Assembly: GCA_013398615.1 (NCBI GenBank) | Contig: VZSR01000479.1 | Span: forward strand, 4,894,152 to 4,958,151 | Source: Brachypodius melanocephalos | Lineage: Eukaryota > Chordata > Aves > Passeriformes > Pycnonotidae | Direction: 5' to 3' | Length of the DNA stretch: 64,000 nucleotides | Translations under genes and position numbers: made by a program | Notes under the pieces: model-generated | Seen by the model: the letters and a program-made list of their open reading frames with translations, nothing else | Databases searched by the model: none | What the model was told of the DNA's origin: nothing | Part shown: piece by piece, positions 24,323 through 37,714 of the stretch | Position numbering within the stretch: position 1 is the first letter of the stretch | How the letters are laid out: the number at the start of each line of letters is the position of its first letter

Positions 24323-27300
24323 CCCTGCAACTTACGCAGGTTTCTGTGCCTGTTCCCTGTGGAAGTGGGGAGCACAGGCATGTATGAATTTCTCTGTTTG
24401 CTTGCCACAATTCAGAATGGTTCGTTGCTGGAAACAGCCTCTGCACAGGGTGCTGGGATGCCACTAAAAATCTCCAAATCGCACGTGGACTTGATGTGCT
24501 GAAGAGTTTGCAAGGAGCTGGGAAACATCAGGGGGTTTCCCAGAGCACAGGGCTGGTGGAGGGGGTCTGCAGAGAGAGATTTCTGTACTAGCTGAAGGCT
24601 GGATGAGGCATTTTGGTTTGGTGTGGATGGGAGCTGGTGCCTGTCCCTGGCAGTGTGCCCAGTTGAGCTCAGGATCTGGGCACAGGCATCTCTGTGTTCC
24701 AGCAGTAGTTGCACCTCTCCCAGGTTGCATGGGCTGGACAAAATTGCATTCCCAAGAGCTCCTGTCCAACCTTCCCCGCTGTGAGGCAGGACCAGCCAGC
24801 CTCAGGCCATCATCTCTATTTTAACACCAATGGTGGGGCTAATTTGTCCAAGGGCATAGTGATTTACATTTGTTTAGGCTGATGAAGGGCCGTCATCTTC
24901 CTTGGTTTAGCATTTATCTGCCTTTCTCAGCTTGAACAATGGCAATGCTAAACGTGTTGGTTTGCAAGCAGTTCAGTTTTTGGTCTCCAGGCATTAGCCA
25001 GGGCTATGCCTGTGGATTTGAGTTGCAGACACTTCAGGGGGATGTTCATTTGTTTATAAAAGAAACCCACATCTGTTTCTGTTTGAATTTTTTAAGCAAG
25101 CCTACATAGAAACCTTTTATTTGGTTTCTGGCTCTGTAAAAACTGGATTTTGGGCCAAGTTTGACCTAACAGTGACCTTTTCAAAGTATTACAAATTTTT
25201 TTGGTATTTGTTTATGACTTTATTAATGATGCCATGTGGGGAATGGGTCAGTTAAAGGTGAAATTAATTTATAATGTAAAAAAAGATTAAGTTTTGGAGC
25301 AGAGACCATATTTTGTGGGGACTTAAGTTGCTCAGTAGTTAACCAGCTGAATTGCTCCTGAGAGCTTTTGGGAGCAGGAGTTCCAGCCCTGGGAGGGATG
25401 TGGGCAGTGGGTCTGACCCCCTCCCCCTCTGCGGGTGCCGAAAGGGTGGTAGGAGCTCAGCCACCATCAGACTTTATAACTCTGGGATACAGATGGGGAA
25501 ATGGCCTAATTACCCTTCTACAGTAAATTCCTCTCTTAAGTGCCATGCGGTTTACTACTGTCTGGCGGCTCAAGATGAGTCCCTCAGAAAAAACATCACC
25601 TTCTTAGCATGGCCTGGAATGTGACCATTTTCTGGAGTGGCCTGGTTTTGGCCAAGACTTTTGCTCCCTTCAGGCACACTACCTTGTGTGCCATCCCCTG
25701 CCCAGCCTTTCAGTGCTGCTGTTCAGAGCTTGTTTGCTCAAGCCAGAATTTCATTCGGAAATTTAATGCAGTTTGGTTTGGAGGATGCTGTCTTGGATCC
25801 TGCCAAACAGTGGCAAAACGATTTACTGAAGTACAGACACTATTTTTACCTGCAATGTGAACCCCTTCTGTATGTCAATGTCACTTAATCTCGTTACGTA
25901 GTGAGTGTGTTAATTCTGTAGGCAGCTGTAGGACACAAGCAGGATGCAGGGACCAGCTTCGTATACATCAGCCAAAACCAGTGCCAGCCTCCTGCTACCT
26001 GTGCTGATTGTAAACATTTTCCCTGCCTTGGAAGGAGAGTGATGTCAGTGATGCTGCCTTGCTGTAAAGGCAAAGATGGGAAACCTGGGAAATCTCACTG
26101 GCTATCAGTAGCATTCCTTTGCTTCAGCTCAGGTGTTTATTTCCCTCCTCTTGGCTTTGGTTTATTTAATCTCTGTGGTTAGGAACTCCAGAATCAATAA
26201 AAGCATTGCCCTGTCTATGTGCTCCAAATGTCTGTTTGCCACTTCAGACCAGTAGGAACCAGTTTAAAAGGTTGAGGTAGGATTTTCACTAAAAGTAAGC
26301 TGCAGTTAGAGCTATCTTCAATTTCATTTCCCCCAAGCAAAATCTAATGGCTACTTGGAACAAGGCTTGTTTAATAACACCTGTTTCCCCTTGAATCACC
26401 AGGGGAAAAGTATTGATATTGCCATATTCTTAGGGAGTGCTCTAAGTCACATTTTGACAGGGCAATGCCTTACCACAACACTGATAGTTAAAATGTTTAG
26501 GATATTTTGTAGTATTTTCCCTTATAATGCTGTGATAGCATGTGTATTGTAAAATACAGCTATTACAGGGGTTTTATTTGCTTATGTGGAACATTTCCTG
26601 ATGTTTGGGGGGAAATGTCATGCTCCAGCTTGCTATCCTAGTCTGTGTGCTGCTTGTACCTGCTGCCAGCAAACGACACAAACCCAGTGTTTCATTAGCA
26701 TTCCCACTTACCGTTTGTGGAACCAGTAGTGGGTATGACATATGAACACATTCAGATTCTTCGAAAATATCACAGAAAGTACTAGGAAGATTTCCATGAG
26801 GTTAAGATTGAGATTGTTTTCTGTGGATGTATTTTGGCTTGCGGCCTGTTGGATAGTTGGTCCACAAGTAGCCCCTTTCATCCAGAAAGGGCCAAGCCCT
26901 GTGTTGGGGGCCACGTTGATCAGCCACCAGCCACACTGGTAGAGTTTGGATCCTCAAAAGTTAAAGTACCTTTCTTCGTTTTTTTTTCTCCTGAAACACC
27001 TACTTGGAGTTCTGAGCGCTTAGATCCCAAGGGGCGAGTTCAGGGGAACCTGCTGGTTTCAAGCGCTCCTGTGGCTTGTTCAGAGTCTCAAAGCAGATCA
27101 GCTGAGCTTGAAACGGGTCTCCTCATCAGTGCAGTGGTACCTGCTGCTGTGATTTTAGCTCTGAGAGGATGGAGAAGTCACTTGCTCATCCTGGGAGCTC
27201 TGGTGCTGGCGCTGCTGCGTGGGGGAGCTCCCGGCAGGGCAGGGCACGGTGATGGGAAGTGTTTCGGGCTGCCCCGTGTGACAGACACTGCCAAAGTCTT

Positions 27301-27718
27301 AAAAGAACTAGATACTGGCTGAGTGGGAAGATGGGTCAGAGGGTAAAACCCCAGGCTTGTGGTACTCAGGGGTTCTCTTCAGCTCTGGGATGCTCGTACT
27401 TCCCCCTGCAGACATACCGAGAGTGTGCAGTTTCCATTCTTCTGTCATTACACTTCTCAACTTTGCAGCTCTCACAGGTGGTTCACAGGACATTTTTTCC
27501 TCTCATCCAACAGCACTCCAGTCCCTGGTAGGGCATCCTCCAGTCTGTGTTGGAGCTTCCTCCCTTGGCAGTGCTCTTGCAGAGGAAGAGACGTTTGGAT
27601 GCAAATCCTGCATGGACAAATTTCCATGCAAAGCTGATCCAAATGCACTCACTGTAACTACTGGGAGCGGGAAAAGCCGATAGAAAGACAAAGTTTTTAA
27701 AAAAATTTGTAAGAATTG

Positions 27719-27727
<9 letters not shown>

Positions 27728-27746
<19 letters not shown>
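27728..27746. repeat. Poly-T run (19 nt) upstream of coding exon 1
   Basis: This run is about 145 bp before the acceptor at 27892. It is preceded by TTCTTTC and is not itself adjacent to the splice AG. Confidence 0.92.
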
Positions 27747-27749
<3 letters not shown>

Positions 27750-27892
27750 GCCTCTGGGTAGTTGTCTGTCCTGAGGGTAAGGACTGACTGGTGCTGGGGT
27801 AAAAGAGTGTGCAGATACTCAGATCGCAGTGCTTTGGTGCTGAGAGGGGTTTTCTGGACATGAAGTGTAATGTTCAATTTCTTTTGTTACAG

Positions 27893-27950
27893 ATGGAAGA
27901 AAAACGACGCAAGTACTCCATCAGCAGTGATAACTCAGACACCACTGACA
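27893..27950 (+). CDS. JADE2: JADE2 coding exon 1 (start codon exon)
   Basis: This 58-nt exon encodes the first 19 residues of Jade-2 plus the first base of a Ser codon. The peptide reads MEEKRRKYSIS, then a Ser/Asp-rich stretch SDNSDTTD, and matches the N-terminus known for vertebrate JADE2; JADE1 begins differently. A pyrimidine-rich tract ends in an AG at 27891-27892, and a GTAAGA donor follows at 27951. The acceptor AG touches the ATG directly, so the whole 5' UTR and the -3 Kozak base come from an upstream exon. The phase-1 donor joins to GT at 30188 and completes AGT (Ser). The basic then acidic/serine N-terminus is low complexity and probably disordered. Confidence 0.95.
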
Positions 27951-30187
27951 GTAAGACCTTTAATTCAAAGCTTTGAACAAGATTCACCTCCAGCAGTCAA
28001 AATGCTTGAATAATTACTTTACAAAGACTGGAGGAAGCTGCATTTACTGGGAAGCCTCTGCACAATGAATAGTGTGCAGGGCTGGGTTTGTCAGAAGTGC
28101 GGCAACAAGCTGATATCAATTTATTTAAACACTTGGCTGTGACTCCTCTTAACTGATGAGAGTGTCTCCCTCGTGTGAGGAGTCTGGGCGAGGAGAGCTG
28201 CTGATTGCAGATCTGCTAACGAAGCAGCTAGCAGCCTTTGTAGATGAGTTGTCCTTTCCTGTGAGCTGCAGCCCGAGACTAGTTTGCTCTTGATTTGGGT
28301 TGTTCCAGGGGAAAGGGAAGTTTGTACTGGAGTCAGAGTAAAACTGGAGCCGCATTGTTCCCTTCTTGCAAACTGAAGAGTGATGTGGGAAAAGGGATAA
28401 GGTTCAAACTAGCAAAACTTGCAAGCCCACGCTTGCTTTTTAACATCTACCTCACTTCATCCTCATTCAGGAAGGCGCAGAAGCGTGTGTTCAACAATAA
28501 ACATGTGCAAATGTGCTGAATTTTGTCTATAAATAGAGCACTCTCCCACTTACCCCAGGGTTTCACCTGCTGTAGACACACTGCAGTGCCTCAGTGTTCA
28601 GTACCCTCAAGGCACCAGCCTAATCCCTTGTCTGGACTCTGGAGTTTCTTACTAGTTGCACTTGATTTCTTACAAATGTCACAGTAATTTCATCTGGGCT
28701 GTGCTGGGAATTTGCTCTCCACACTTTACACGATCTGGCTGCTGGATATCCGAGACTGAAAGGGACTTTACTAAAGACACTAAACTTCTGGGCTTTTTCC
28801 TAACAGGATGGTGGAGAGATTACAGAGGGTTATGGAAAGGCTGATCTTGCTGGGTTTGGCTGCTGTTCCCACAGCTTTAGCCAAAAAAATTGTCAGCGTG
28901 AGTGGAGTTTGCACCACAACTGCTGACTGGAACCTGCTGTTGGGCTGCCAGCGGGGACCCCCATCCTGCTGGAGCCCTGGAGGGGCTGAGCTGTGCCTAC
29001 TGAAACTGTTTCAGGCTCTGTCAACACCACTGGCTTCTGGTAGAATGAAACATCTCTATCTCAGGAAAGGGTTTGTTTTGGAAGCCATGCTCCAAACTTC
29101 CCGTCTCCTAATCCCCAGATGCTCAAAGGCTTATGGAGCTGAGCTGTGCTCGCTGGCTTCGCTGCCTTTTGGGGGTAAGGCATCTTTAATCATGGTATTA
29201 AACAACATGGCCTTATCTCTCTGGGGCTTGGATATTTATGCTGCAGGTGATATCTAAGCTGTTGACAAATGCTCTCCCGCAGGATAGTTGTAAACAGAGT
29301 GGTGACCTTCTTTTTCATGCCTCTGCCAGGAAAGGGTGGTTGTGATGTGTTATCCAAGCCTGTATAGCTGTAGCATCATATTGTAGCTTGAGAAGAGGGG
29401 GCAAGGTGGAAATTAGTGGCTGATCTCTCCATGAAAGCTGTGGAGCTGCTGCTGCTGCACTCCTTGGAGCAGCTTGCTGAGTAAAGCAGTGTGTCCATGG
29501 GCTGTGCAGCGTAGGGATGTCTGCTCTGGGCTTTGTCTACACAGTCCTGTTATGCTCTGAAATGTTACAAAAAGTTTCATTTATATGGAACCCTCTTTAA
29601 TAACATCTGGCCTGACACTTCAAAAAACAAGCTGTCTTTTGGAAACAGGTGATGCCCCCACGTTTGGTTTTCATTTTGTGAAGTACAAGAAAGTGCACCA
29701 CAGGTAAAGAGCACAGGTTGGGCTGGTGCCTCTTCCACTGCCAGGAAAAATAGGCATGTGAAACTCACCTGGGCTTGAACTGGTGGAAGAACAGATGTTT
29801 CCCACTGCAGTGGTACCACAGCCTGATCCCTGAGTCAGCTCAGTTCCTGGCCAGAGCCCTTCCTGAGGGTCCCCATGTACACGGCTCCATCGTGTTTCGA
29901 TGTTGCTTGTGTGCACAGTGTTGTTTCCTCCTATCTAACCCCTCAAGGATAAAAGCAGTGCTAAATAGGCTTGCTGATAGTTATTTTGTTGCAACATAAG
30001 AAACATTTTTATATACTAGAGTATGGAGGGGTGATGATACTGCACAAAAAAAAAAAAGTCAAGGTATTATTTCGTCTTAGTGCTGACCCAGAGTGTTGGT
30101 TGAGGCTGGAGGAGTGGGGCTGGTGAAAAAGGTAAGGAAAAGCTTTGACTCTTTCTCAGGTAACCTATTTCTGTTGCCTTGTTGCAG
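27951..30187 (+). other. JADE2: JADE2 intron 2, 2.2 kb
   Basis: GTAAGA at the 5' end and TTGCAG at the 3' end bound this intron. I see no repeat element, RNA gene or extra conserved exon in it. There is a 12-base A run near 30046. Confidence 0.9.
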
Positions 30188-30273
30188 GTCACACCACATC
30201 CACCTCCAGATGCTCCAAAATTCCGAATACCAAATCCCCCTGGTCACGGCAGAAGGAGAAGAAGCCCTCTGAG
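30188..30273 (+). CDS. JADE2: JADE2 coding exon 2
   Basis: This 86-nt exon completes the Ser codon split by the previous intron and adds 28 codons, from HTTSTSRCSKIP to KEKKPSE. The acceptor is ttgcag at 30182-30187 and the donor is GTATGT from 30274, leaving phase 0. The residues resemble the Ser/Thr- and Lys-rich N-terminal linker of JADE2: the RCSK and EKKPSE segments are shared with mammals, while the middle differs. No folded domain is expected here. The stretch is rich in basic residues and possible phosphorylation sites. Confidence 0.94.
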
Positions 30274-33200
30274 GTATGTTGGCTTTTAGGCTTTTCCCAA
30301 AGGAGAGTTTTCCCGTGGGACTGTACTTCCCCAGCTGTGGCAGCCAGCGTGCCTGTGGCTGTCTGTGGGCAGTGGGTGCCAGGACAAGCCATCCCTGAGC
30401 AGCCAGAGCCTGTGGTGCAGAGCCACAGCTCCCAACAGCAGCGTCAGCCTCAGCTCTCCTGAGGAGGGAGCTGATGGATACAGCAGGAGCATCTCTGGGG
30501 AAGGGTGGAGGTCCTTGTGCCCACTCCATCCCTGCTGAGGCAAGTAAAGCAGAGTTAAGTTGGAAGCTGAGTTTGGTGGGAGTGGGAGGTCTTGCAGTAT
30601 TGGGGTGTCTGCCTACCAAGATTCCCTGGTTTGGGTGCCCTCCTGGGTGCCCTTTTATTAATGGCACAGGTCACAGCAATGATGGCAGGGGAGGGTGATG
30701 TGGAGACTCCTCCCCGTGAACAAGTGGGAGGTGTGGAGAGCTGTGAAATGAGAGACAGCACAGCTGAGCCTGCAGATTGCGTTGTGTTGGTTTCCCCCTG
30801 TCACAGGGTTCAAGGACATTAAGCTGAGGCCATCAGTGTCTGACCTTGCTGCAGGGTTTCCCCTGGCTGGTATGAGCAGTGCTGCCCATTCTGGGGACAT
30901 TGTCCAGGGTCACCTGCTGCTTTGTAGTGCAGGGTCTGGCCCTTGGGTGGGAGGAGCTGTTTGTCCCCAAGGCTGTGCTGGAAGGGGTGGTGCTGTGTCC
31001 TGTTTTCCTGATGTGCCTCGGATACATTTCCACTAGCCATGGAAACTATACCAGGCATGAGCTGCTGTTGTAGCAACCTCAGTGTTTGGCAGTGGTCATC
31101 TTCATTTCAGCAGCAGTGTGAGCAAAGCCAGAGGGACATTGTTCTCACATTCCCTTCCCTCTGGACTGGGGTCTGGAGTCAAACAGTGCTAAGTTTAGAA
31201 GCAGATGAAGCTGGCATGGCTCATGTGAACTCCCCAAGTCCTCCCCGTTTCACCTCTCCTGACGCTGTGGCCTGGTGAGCACAAACCCCTGTAACATCCT
31301 CCTTTTGCATCAAGCTGAGTAGAGATTTTGAGGTTTTCCTGTGGTCACTGCCTGAGTTACAGCTGCACTTGGTTTTTACTGCTCTGACAGGTTTACATTG
31401 ATGTATCTGTGTTGGCAAAGGACATAGGCTGAAAAAGTCAAAGTTATTTGTGCAGTGGGTAAAGAGAGGGACTGGAAAGCTGTTACTACCAGCTGAGTTA
31501 GTTGGAAATACTCCAGAGAACCAGGGGTGCAGATGTCACTGACTGCTAACAAGGCTGTTGGAAAATTGAATGATAGCACTGGTAATGTTGGGTTTTGGTT
31601 ATACATATGTCTGTCAGTGTGGGTGTGGGGCAGGTTTCTGTGAGCTGAATCCTTTGGAAAGTGAAGCATTTTAGGCATCCCCTCCTCCTGTGGCACTGTT
31701 GCCCCTCTCTGAAACAACTGCCCATCCCTGTGCCTGATGTGTCCATAAAGGCATTGGATGAGCCCTTTAGGTGCTGTCAGGAGTCCCTGCCACAGAGATG
31801 CCTCATGTTAGATATGAGAGGATGTGACTTGTGTCACTACAGTGTCATAGGTGCCACCCTGCTGCTGCCCACTAAAACCCTTCTCCAAGACTTGGGACAT
31901 CTTTCTGCCTCACTAGTGCAGACACATTTTTGTCTTTAATACGAATTACTTCAATCAGCCATCTAGGATTTTACCTGACTGTTACGGAATAGAAGTCCAA
32001 GATTCCAAGTGAAAATGCTTCTGGACTTCATGGTAAGACCTGAATCCAAGTTGCAGCTCTACGACAGCTGGAGTGAAAACTAGATCTTAGTCCATGGCAC
32101 CTGGAGAGACATCAGATGCTTGCAGAGGGCTCATCCCTCTGCTTACTGCTCCATTATCCCCTGGGGAGGGTTCTCAGTGAAATATAGCTGTGGAACAAAT
32201 AAAGTGGAGCTAAAGCTGAACAGTGCCCAGCGTAGCAACAGTTGGGACTGAAAGTGAACCTCTGTGGCTTATCTGAACTGAAACTCTAGGGGAATTTGGG
32301 GAGGCGATGTGTGATTACTCAAGCTGGAGTTTGGCCAGGATGCTCAAGCTGACAAACCATCTCTTACAAAAGCATGGTGGGCACAGAAGCAGATGTAGCA
32401 GTCCAGATCTCAGCTGTGCTCCTCTCACTGTGCATTGCCCCTGCACTTGCTGGTGTCTAGGTCTGCTGGAAATCAGCACAGCCAAAACTCAGGGGTCAGG
32501 AGATTGTCGGAGGTTGGATATAGCATCACCCCAAGAGCTGCAGCAGTGCAGGGAGATGGTTTGGGGGTCACTCCAGTATGAATTTCCTCTCCAACAGCAT
32601 CTTCTAAACTTTTCCATGAGTGACCCAGCTTCAGCTCTTCCTGTGAGCACCCATGAGCACGTCTGGTCCATGTGTGGGATCTGCTGCTTGTCATCTGTGA
32701 AACACTGCAGGGTTTGGCACATCCTCCCAGGAGCACAGGGCATTTCAGGCATGGACTGGGACAGGCATCATGTCCTGTTGGAGCAAGTACTGAGAAATGT
32801 AAAACACAAGCTACACTACCATCAAACTACTCCACATGAAATAGTGAATCACCTTTTCTTTTGTCCATCCTGCTGAGGATGGAAACCACAGGAGAATAAT
32901 AGGGAGAGCAGGATGTATGTATTAGCAGATAGTGAACCCCCAGCCGTTTTGGGTCTGGACACACCTTTTCAAACAATAACTCAAAGTCCAGGTTTACACA
33001 TGACTTGTAGCTTTATGAAGAGCTGCAGTGTGTGCAGGCATGTCCTGAAGGATGGCCATGCTGGAGGATGGGCTGGAGAAACCGGGTGTTCATGTGTGTG
33101 TGAACCCACCAACCTGTCCTGACCTCCAAGTCGTGTCCCCATTTCTCTGGGAGCTGCTGTCCCAGAGAAATGTGCATTCCTCCTGACAACGCGGGCAGGA

Positions 33201-34742
33201 GATAAAAAAATTTGAAAGCATTAGTGTTACATAGTTATTAGTCAGGTCAGGGGGTGATGTTTATTATGAAAGACTCTGTGAGAAGAGATTAACTATACAC
33301 ATTAAAAACCATCCAATACGAGGCATCTGGGAAAACAAGCTTCTTAACATGGAAAAGTACTGAGCTGTTTGTAAACATCCGTGGAGGGGACATTGCCAGG
33401 GAGGGTGATTATATTTATCTGTGCCTGTCACGGGGCTCTGCCCGGGCTCTTTCCTGACTGTCCCAGGCACCAGGCCTCTGTCTTGGCTCTCTTCCTCGCA
33501 GAGGTGACAGTTGTCCTCCGCTGCCCCTTGCCTGGGTAGCAGAACCTTCAGGGCTGAAACCTGATGCTGATGATGCCCTGGGCATGGCTCTGCTGCACTG
33601 CTTTGCCTGAAGGCAGAGAATGAACGTGGGCAGCTGCCAACAGCTTCTTGCATCTGCAGTGATAGCAGTACCAATCTGGTGATTTTAATTAATCTCATTA
33701 GTGCTCGTTTGTCTCTTAACTTGTCTGCAAATGGAGCATGGTGGCTGGTACCCACGTCGCTGGATCCCTGCAAGGAGCTGCTGGTCATGCTCCCCACCCT
33801 GGGAGCTAGAAGGAGGGAATGCTCACTCAGGTTCTGCGTGCTGTGCATCTGAATCTGCAGCAGGGAATAGACATGCCTGAAGGATGGATTTCTGCTTCTG
33901 TTAGTGGCACATCAGTGCAATCCTGCCCCCGGCTGTAGAGCTGCTGGGGATGTGAGCACGAGCCTCGCTGGTTTGACTGCAGTCATCAAGCCTCTCTCCT
34001 GTTCCTGACAGGGAACAGTTGTCAGTGTCTAAGAAGAGGATCTAAGAACAAGGCAAGGGTGTAATGATAGTTGCTGGTTCTATCTGCCAGCTCCCAGCCA
34101 TCAGCGGCCCGGGGACTCCCTCGGATGCTGCCTCTGAGTCACTGCCTTAGCTGCTGTGTTAGTCATTACCTCCAGAGCTTTTGAGACCCACAGTGCTCAC
34201 CTGCACTGCTGGAATATCTTTTGGAGGGACAAAAGGCTGCTTTTTTTGTGCAGAACACCTGCCTGCCAGCCCTCCAGCTGTCCTTTCTCAGCTGAGGAGA
34301 TTTTGTATAGTCTGGGCTGTGCTGTGCAAGTGCTGCTCATCCCACCGGACATCCTCGCTGCCCTTCTCCCTCACTCCAGACCTTTGGGAGGCGAGGGGAC
34401 TGCAGCTGCAGGCAAGGCCCAGGATGAAGGGGAAACCACAAATTTATACAATTTACATTATTTTCTGCTTGCCTTGTTTAGATGTTACTTCCGTGTTTTG
34501 AAAGGCGCCTTTTTATATCTCTTCACAAGGATTTAACTCTTTTTCCCTTCTAAAAAGTGATTCTTACTGCATTGGATCATGTGGTTTTCCTCCTTCATTA
34601 GGTATATAATGACCCAGTGCAATGTGAGTGTAGTTCCTGTGCTCTTCCATGCTTGGAGAAGAGCTTTAATGGATGTGGCCAGGCAAGACTGGACATGCTT
34701 TCATGGGGTTGGATGGGGAGAAAATCCCTCTCCGTTGAAAGG

Positions 34743-34780
34743 TTTGACTGCAGTTTGGCTTTGACTGCAGTTTGGCTTTG
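34743..34780. repeat. 17-bp tandem duplication
   Basis: TTTGACTGCAGTTTGGC occurs twice exactly in tandem, followed by a partial third copy (TTTG). Perfect identity suggests a fairly recent slippage or duplication. Confidence 0.95.
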
Positions 34781-36187
34781 TCAGTTTTCCCTTGCCAGCA
34801 TGGGGATAACAGATTAAAACCATTGTCTTCTGAATGCTGAGAAGGGCTGGACAAAAATGCTTCTTGTTCCTATTTTGAGTTCTGTTGTTCATTGAATCTT
34901 TAACATCCAGCATTTCAAGAGGAAACAAGACTAGATGAAGAGATAGGAGGCTGGCTCTCAAATGGACATGGGAGGTCAGAATTTCTTCCCCCACAGGCAG
35001 ATAATACCTGATTGCACACACACTCCTGGCATTGCCACATTTCAAAACCTTGCTACCGAGTATCTACACTCCTCATTTTGAAAAGGTCTGGAAAAAATTT
35101 GATAGAACAGCAGGGATGTAGGACTGGGAGGTCCAGAGGGGTGAGGGGTGGGGCAGCCAGGGCTGCACCAACAGAGGTGCCATCTCAAGCTGATATCAAG
35201 ACAGTTTGTACAACCAAAACCTATTCTCAGGGCTCCCATTGTTCCTGTTGTTTTCTCTTTCTCTAAAAATCCTTGTGACTCATGAGCTATAACAAACAAT
35301 TTTATGCTTGAGAGAGTGAAGGGCTAACAGAGCTGGCTGGAAATGAGGAGGCAGTCCTGCGAAGGAGGCAGCTGGAGACTTCCCTGGTCCCAGTGTGGAT
35401 GGAGGAAGGTGGTTATGGCTGGGGGTATGCAGGAGTCAGCTGCCAGGACTGCAGTCAGGGAGGGAAAAAAAGTGTTGAGCCAAAACCTGAAGAAAACCCG
35501 TTATCTCAATGTCAGGAAGCAGTCCCACACCCTGCCTGCAGTGACCTGCTGCTGCCCCTGCTTGGGAGCAATGCTCAGAGCACCCACCACCCCTGCTTGC
35601 TGTGGAGGGGCATCACTGTGAGATTCTGTGTGGTGCTGTGAGTGTCAGGGTCATCCCTGTGAGATACCACACGGCTGCTTTGGGTGTGAGGGCAGCAGGG
35701 AGGATTACAGCTCTGTTGGGTGATGGAGGGAGTGAATTTGGAGGTGAGATATCAGATGCCGGCTGTGACCATCCCTTCTCACCTCTCCTGCCCGCCCTCA
35801 CCCTAGTGAGTGCTGTGTTTATTGCATGCACTTCATTTTGGGCTTCTGTTCTCTTACATTGTGTACCAGTGCTTCGCAGCGTGGAGTGCTTTGGAAAGAG
35901 TTCTTTTCGCTAAAACTTTTTAGGGACAGAGATGTTACTGGATATTACAAAAATGGCATCCCATCCTGGGACTTAAAGGAGGAAGGACTGAGCTTATTCC
36001 TCTGCCCCAAGAGCAAGGCCTGAAAGCTCCAAAGTCAGCTGGGTGCAGATGCAGGGGAAGATGTGTAACAGAATTCCCACCAGCTCAGGAAGCCTGATGT
36101 GCAGGAACCCAGCCTGCTGGAGCCCATCTGTGCTGGGCTGAGCCTCCTGGTCCTTCTGGAGCTGTTTTCTCCTGGGTTGGTTTGCAG

Positions 36188-36282
36188 CAGGCGCCTGGAG
36201 CCCAGCACCCTTGCCGGGGGATGCCGAGGCCGTGCCGCCTCGCCGGGCGCGATGGGATCCGGCACAGCGGTCCCCGGGCTGG
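36188..36282. promoter_or_regulatory. Isolated CpG-dense patch in intron 3
   Basis: About 12 CpGs in under 100 bp, including GCCGCCTCGCCGGGCGCGATGG, with no repeat family recognised. It could be a small orphan CpG island or enhancer. There is no exon evidence. Confidence 0.35.
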
Positions 36283-37714
36283 CTGCTGCTTTCAAAGCTA
36301 ATTAAACCCAGTGCTAGACGAGTGTTTCTTTTCATTTCGATTTAAAGCCCAAAACAGATCCGGCTCCTTGGCTCTCACCCAGGAGCTGGTTTTATCCAAG
36401 TGGAAAGTCGTTTACCTCGGGATCCGCCTTGGGTGTTTTCGGGTGGGTTATTTGGGGCAAAGGGGATGTTTGGCAGGCTCAGACCGGCAGTACAGTCACT
36501 GGAAAAGCCAAGTCCTTGACAGAGCACGTGGAGTGGGAACTGAATGGCAGGGAGATTGCCGGCCACTTCATTAAGAGGGGTTTGTGAGTGAATCACAGAG
36601 CCTAGAAATTGATGTGAGAATTGCATGGAAAGGTGGTGGAGAGGCTCTCAGAGGAGCTGAATGGTGATGGGGAGGCAGAGGAGGAGAGTGCTAGAAAGCA
36701 GCACAGCCTGGGAGTCCTTAGCTAGGGAGGGATGGGGAGCAGCATTTCTGATGCCTCATGGCATGTCCATTGTCCTTCCTGTTGTGGTGAGGCACTGTGT
36801 GCCTTGGCATCTCCCAAGGGTACATGTTTTGCTCTGAGGTTGTCCAGGTGTTGGACAAATTAATGCTGGTCCGTGGAGAGCTCCCAGGGATGCCTCACAG
36901 CTGTCACAGGGCACAGGGCTGAGACCAGTGGGAGAAGCAGCAGATCCTCACCAAGGTGGAGCAGCTGATGTACAAGGTGCCAAGGGCTCGAGGAGGAGCC
37001 AAATCCAACCCCTACCTGGCAGGTTTCTGCCATACCTGCAGGAGCATTCTTCCAGTGCCCGGCTGGATCCAAGTGACACCCTGGGATGTGAACATCAGGG
37101 TGGACTCCATGTCCATTTCTTTTGGAAATATGAAGGAAAAAAATACATGTTTTTTCTCCCTGTCTTTAAAGCTGACAGTAACAAAGGGAGAAGCTGGTCC
37201 TGGGCACTGGTGTGATGCATCTCTGAGCATCACTAAACCTCCAAGAGTTCCTGAGCAAGCAGAGGTAATAAAGGAACATCTTGCTTTGGCCTTTCCCATC
37301 AATGGCAGATCAATAGACAATAACTCAGATCCCATTCAGGGCTAAAGGGGAAGGACAGCTCCTGGCCAGGGCTGTGGTGTTGGTGGGGGGAGTGGGTGCA
37401 GGGCAGCAGACAATCTGTCAGCTCCCACGGCCGGGGAGAAACAGTAAACACTCCTATTGAGGGAAAATTGCTTGTTTTCTGGTACCCAACTTTCTCTTCA
37501 TCGCCAGGTCCTTGGTTCATCAGTGCCCAATTTATCCTTTATTTGGTTTTCATAAATAATTCAGAAGAGTTTTAGTAGAATAATTGAGTCTTTTCCCAAC
37601 CCTAATCCCAGACAATTCAAAACAAAAAGACATTTAGATTACAATTTGAGCGTATTAGCTGTTGGGAGATTTCCAGACAACTGATCTGCTTTCCTTTACA
37701 ATTTCTGTGCTGTT

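Larger units (their letters stand above)
22652..27892 (+). other. JADE2: JADE2 intron 1 (start depends on the inferred exon 1 donor)
   Basis: About 5.2 kb between the presumed exon 1 donor and the acceptor before the ATG. It carries a CpG-dense patch at 23.94-24.06 kb and poly-T tracts at 24267-24322 and 27728-27746. No further coding exon was recognised. Alternative first exons are possible, because the start codon exon has no 5' UTR of its own. Confidence 0.6.
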
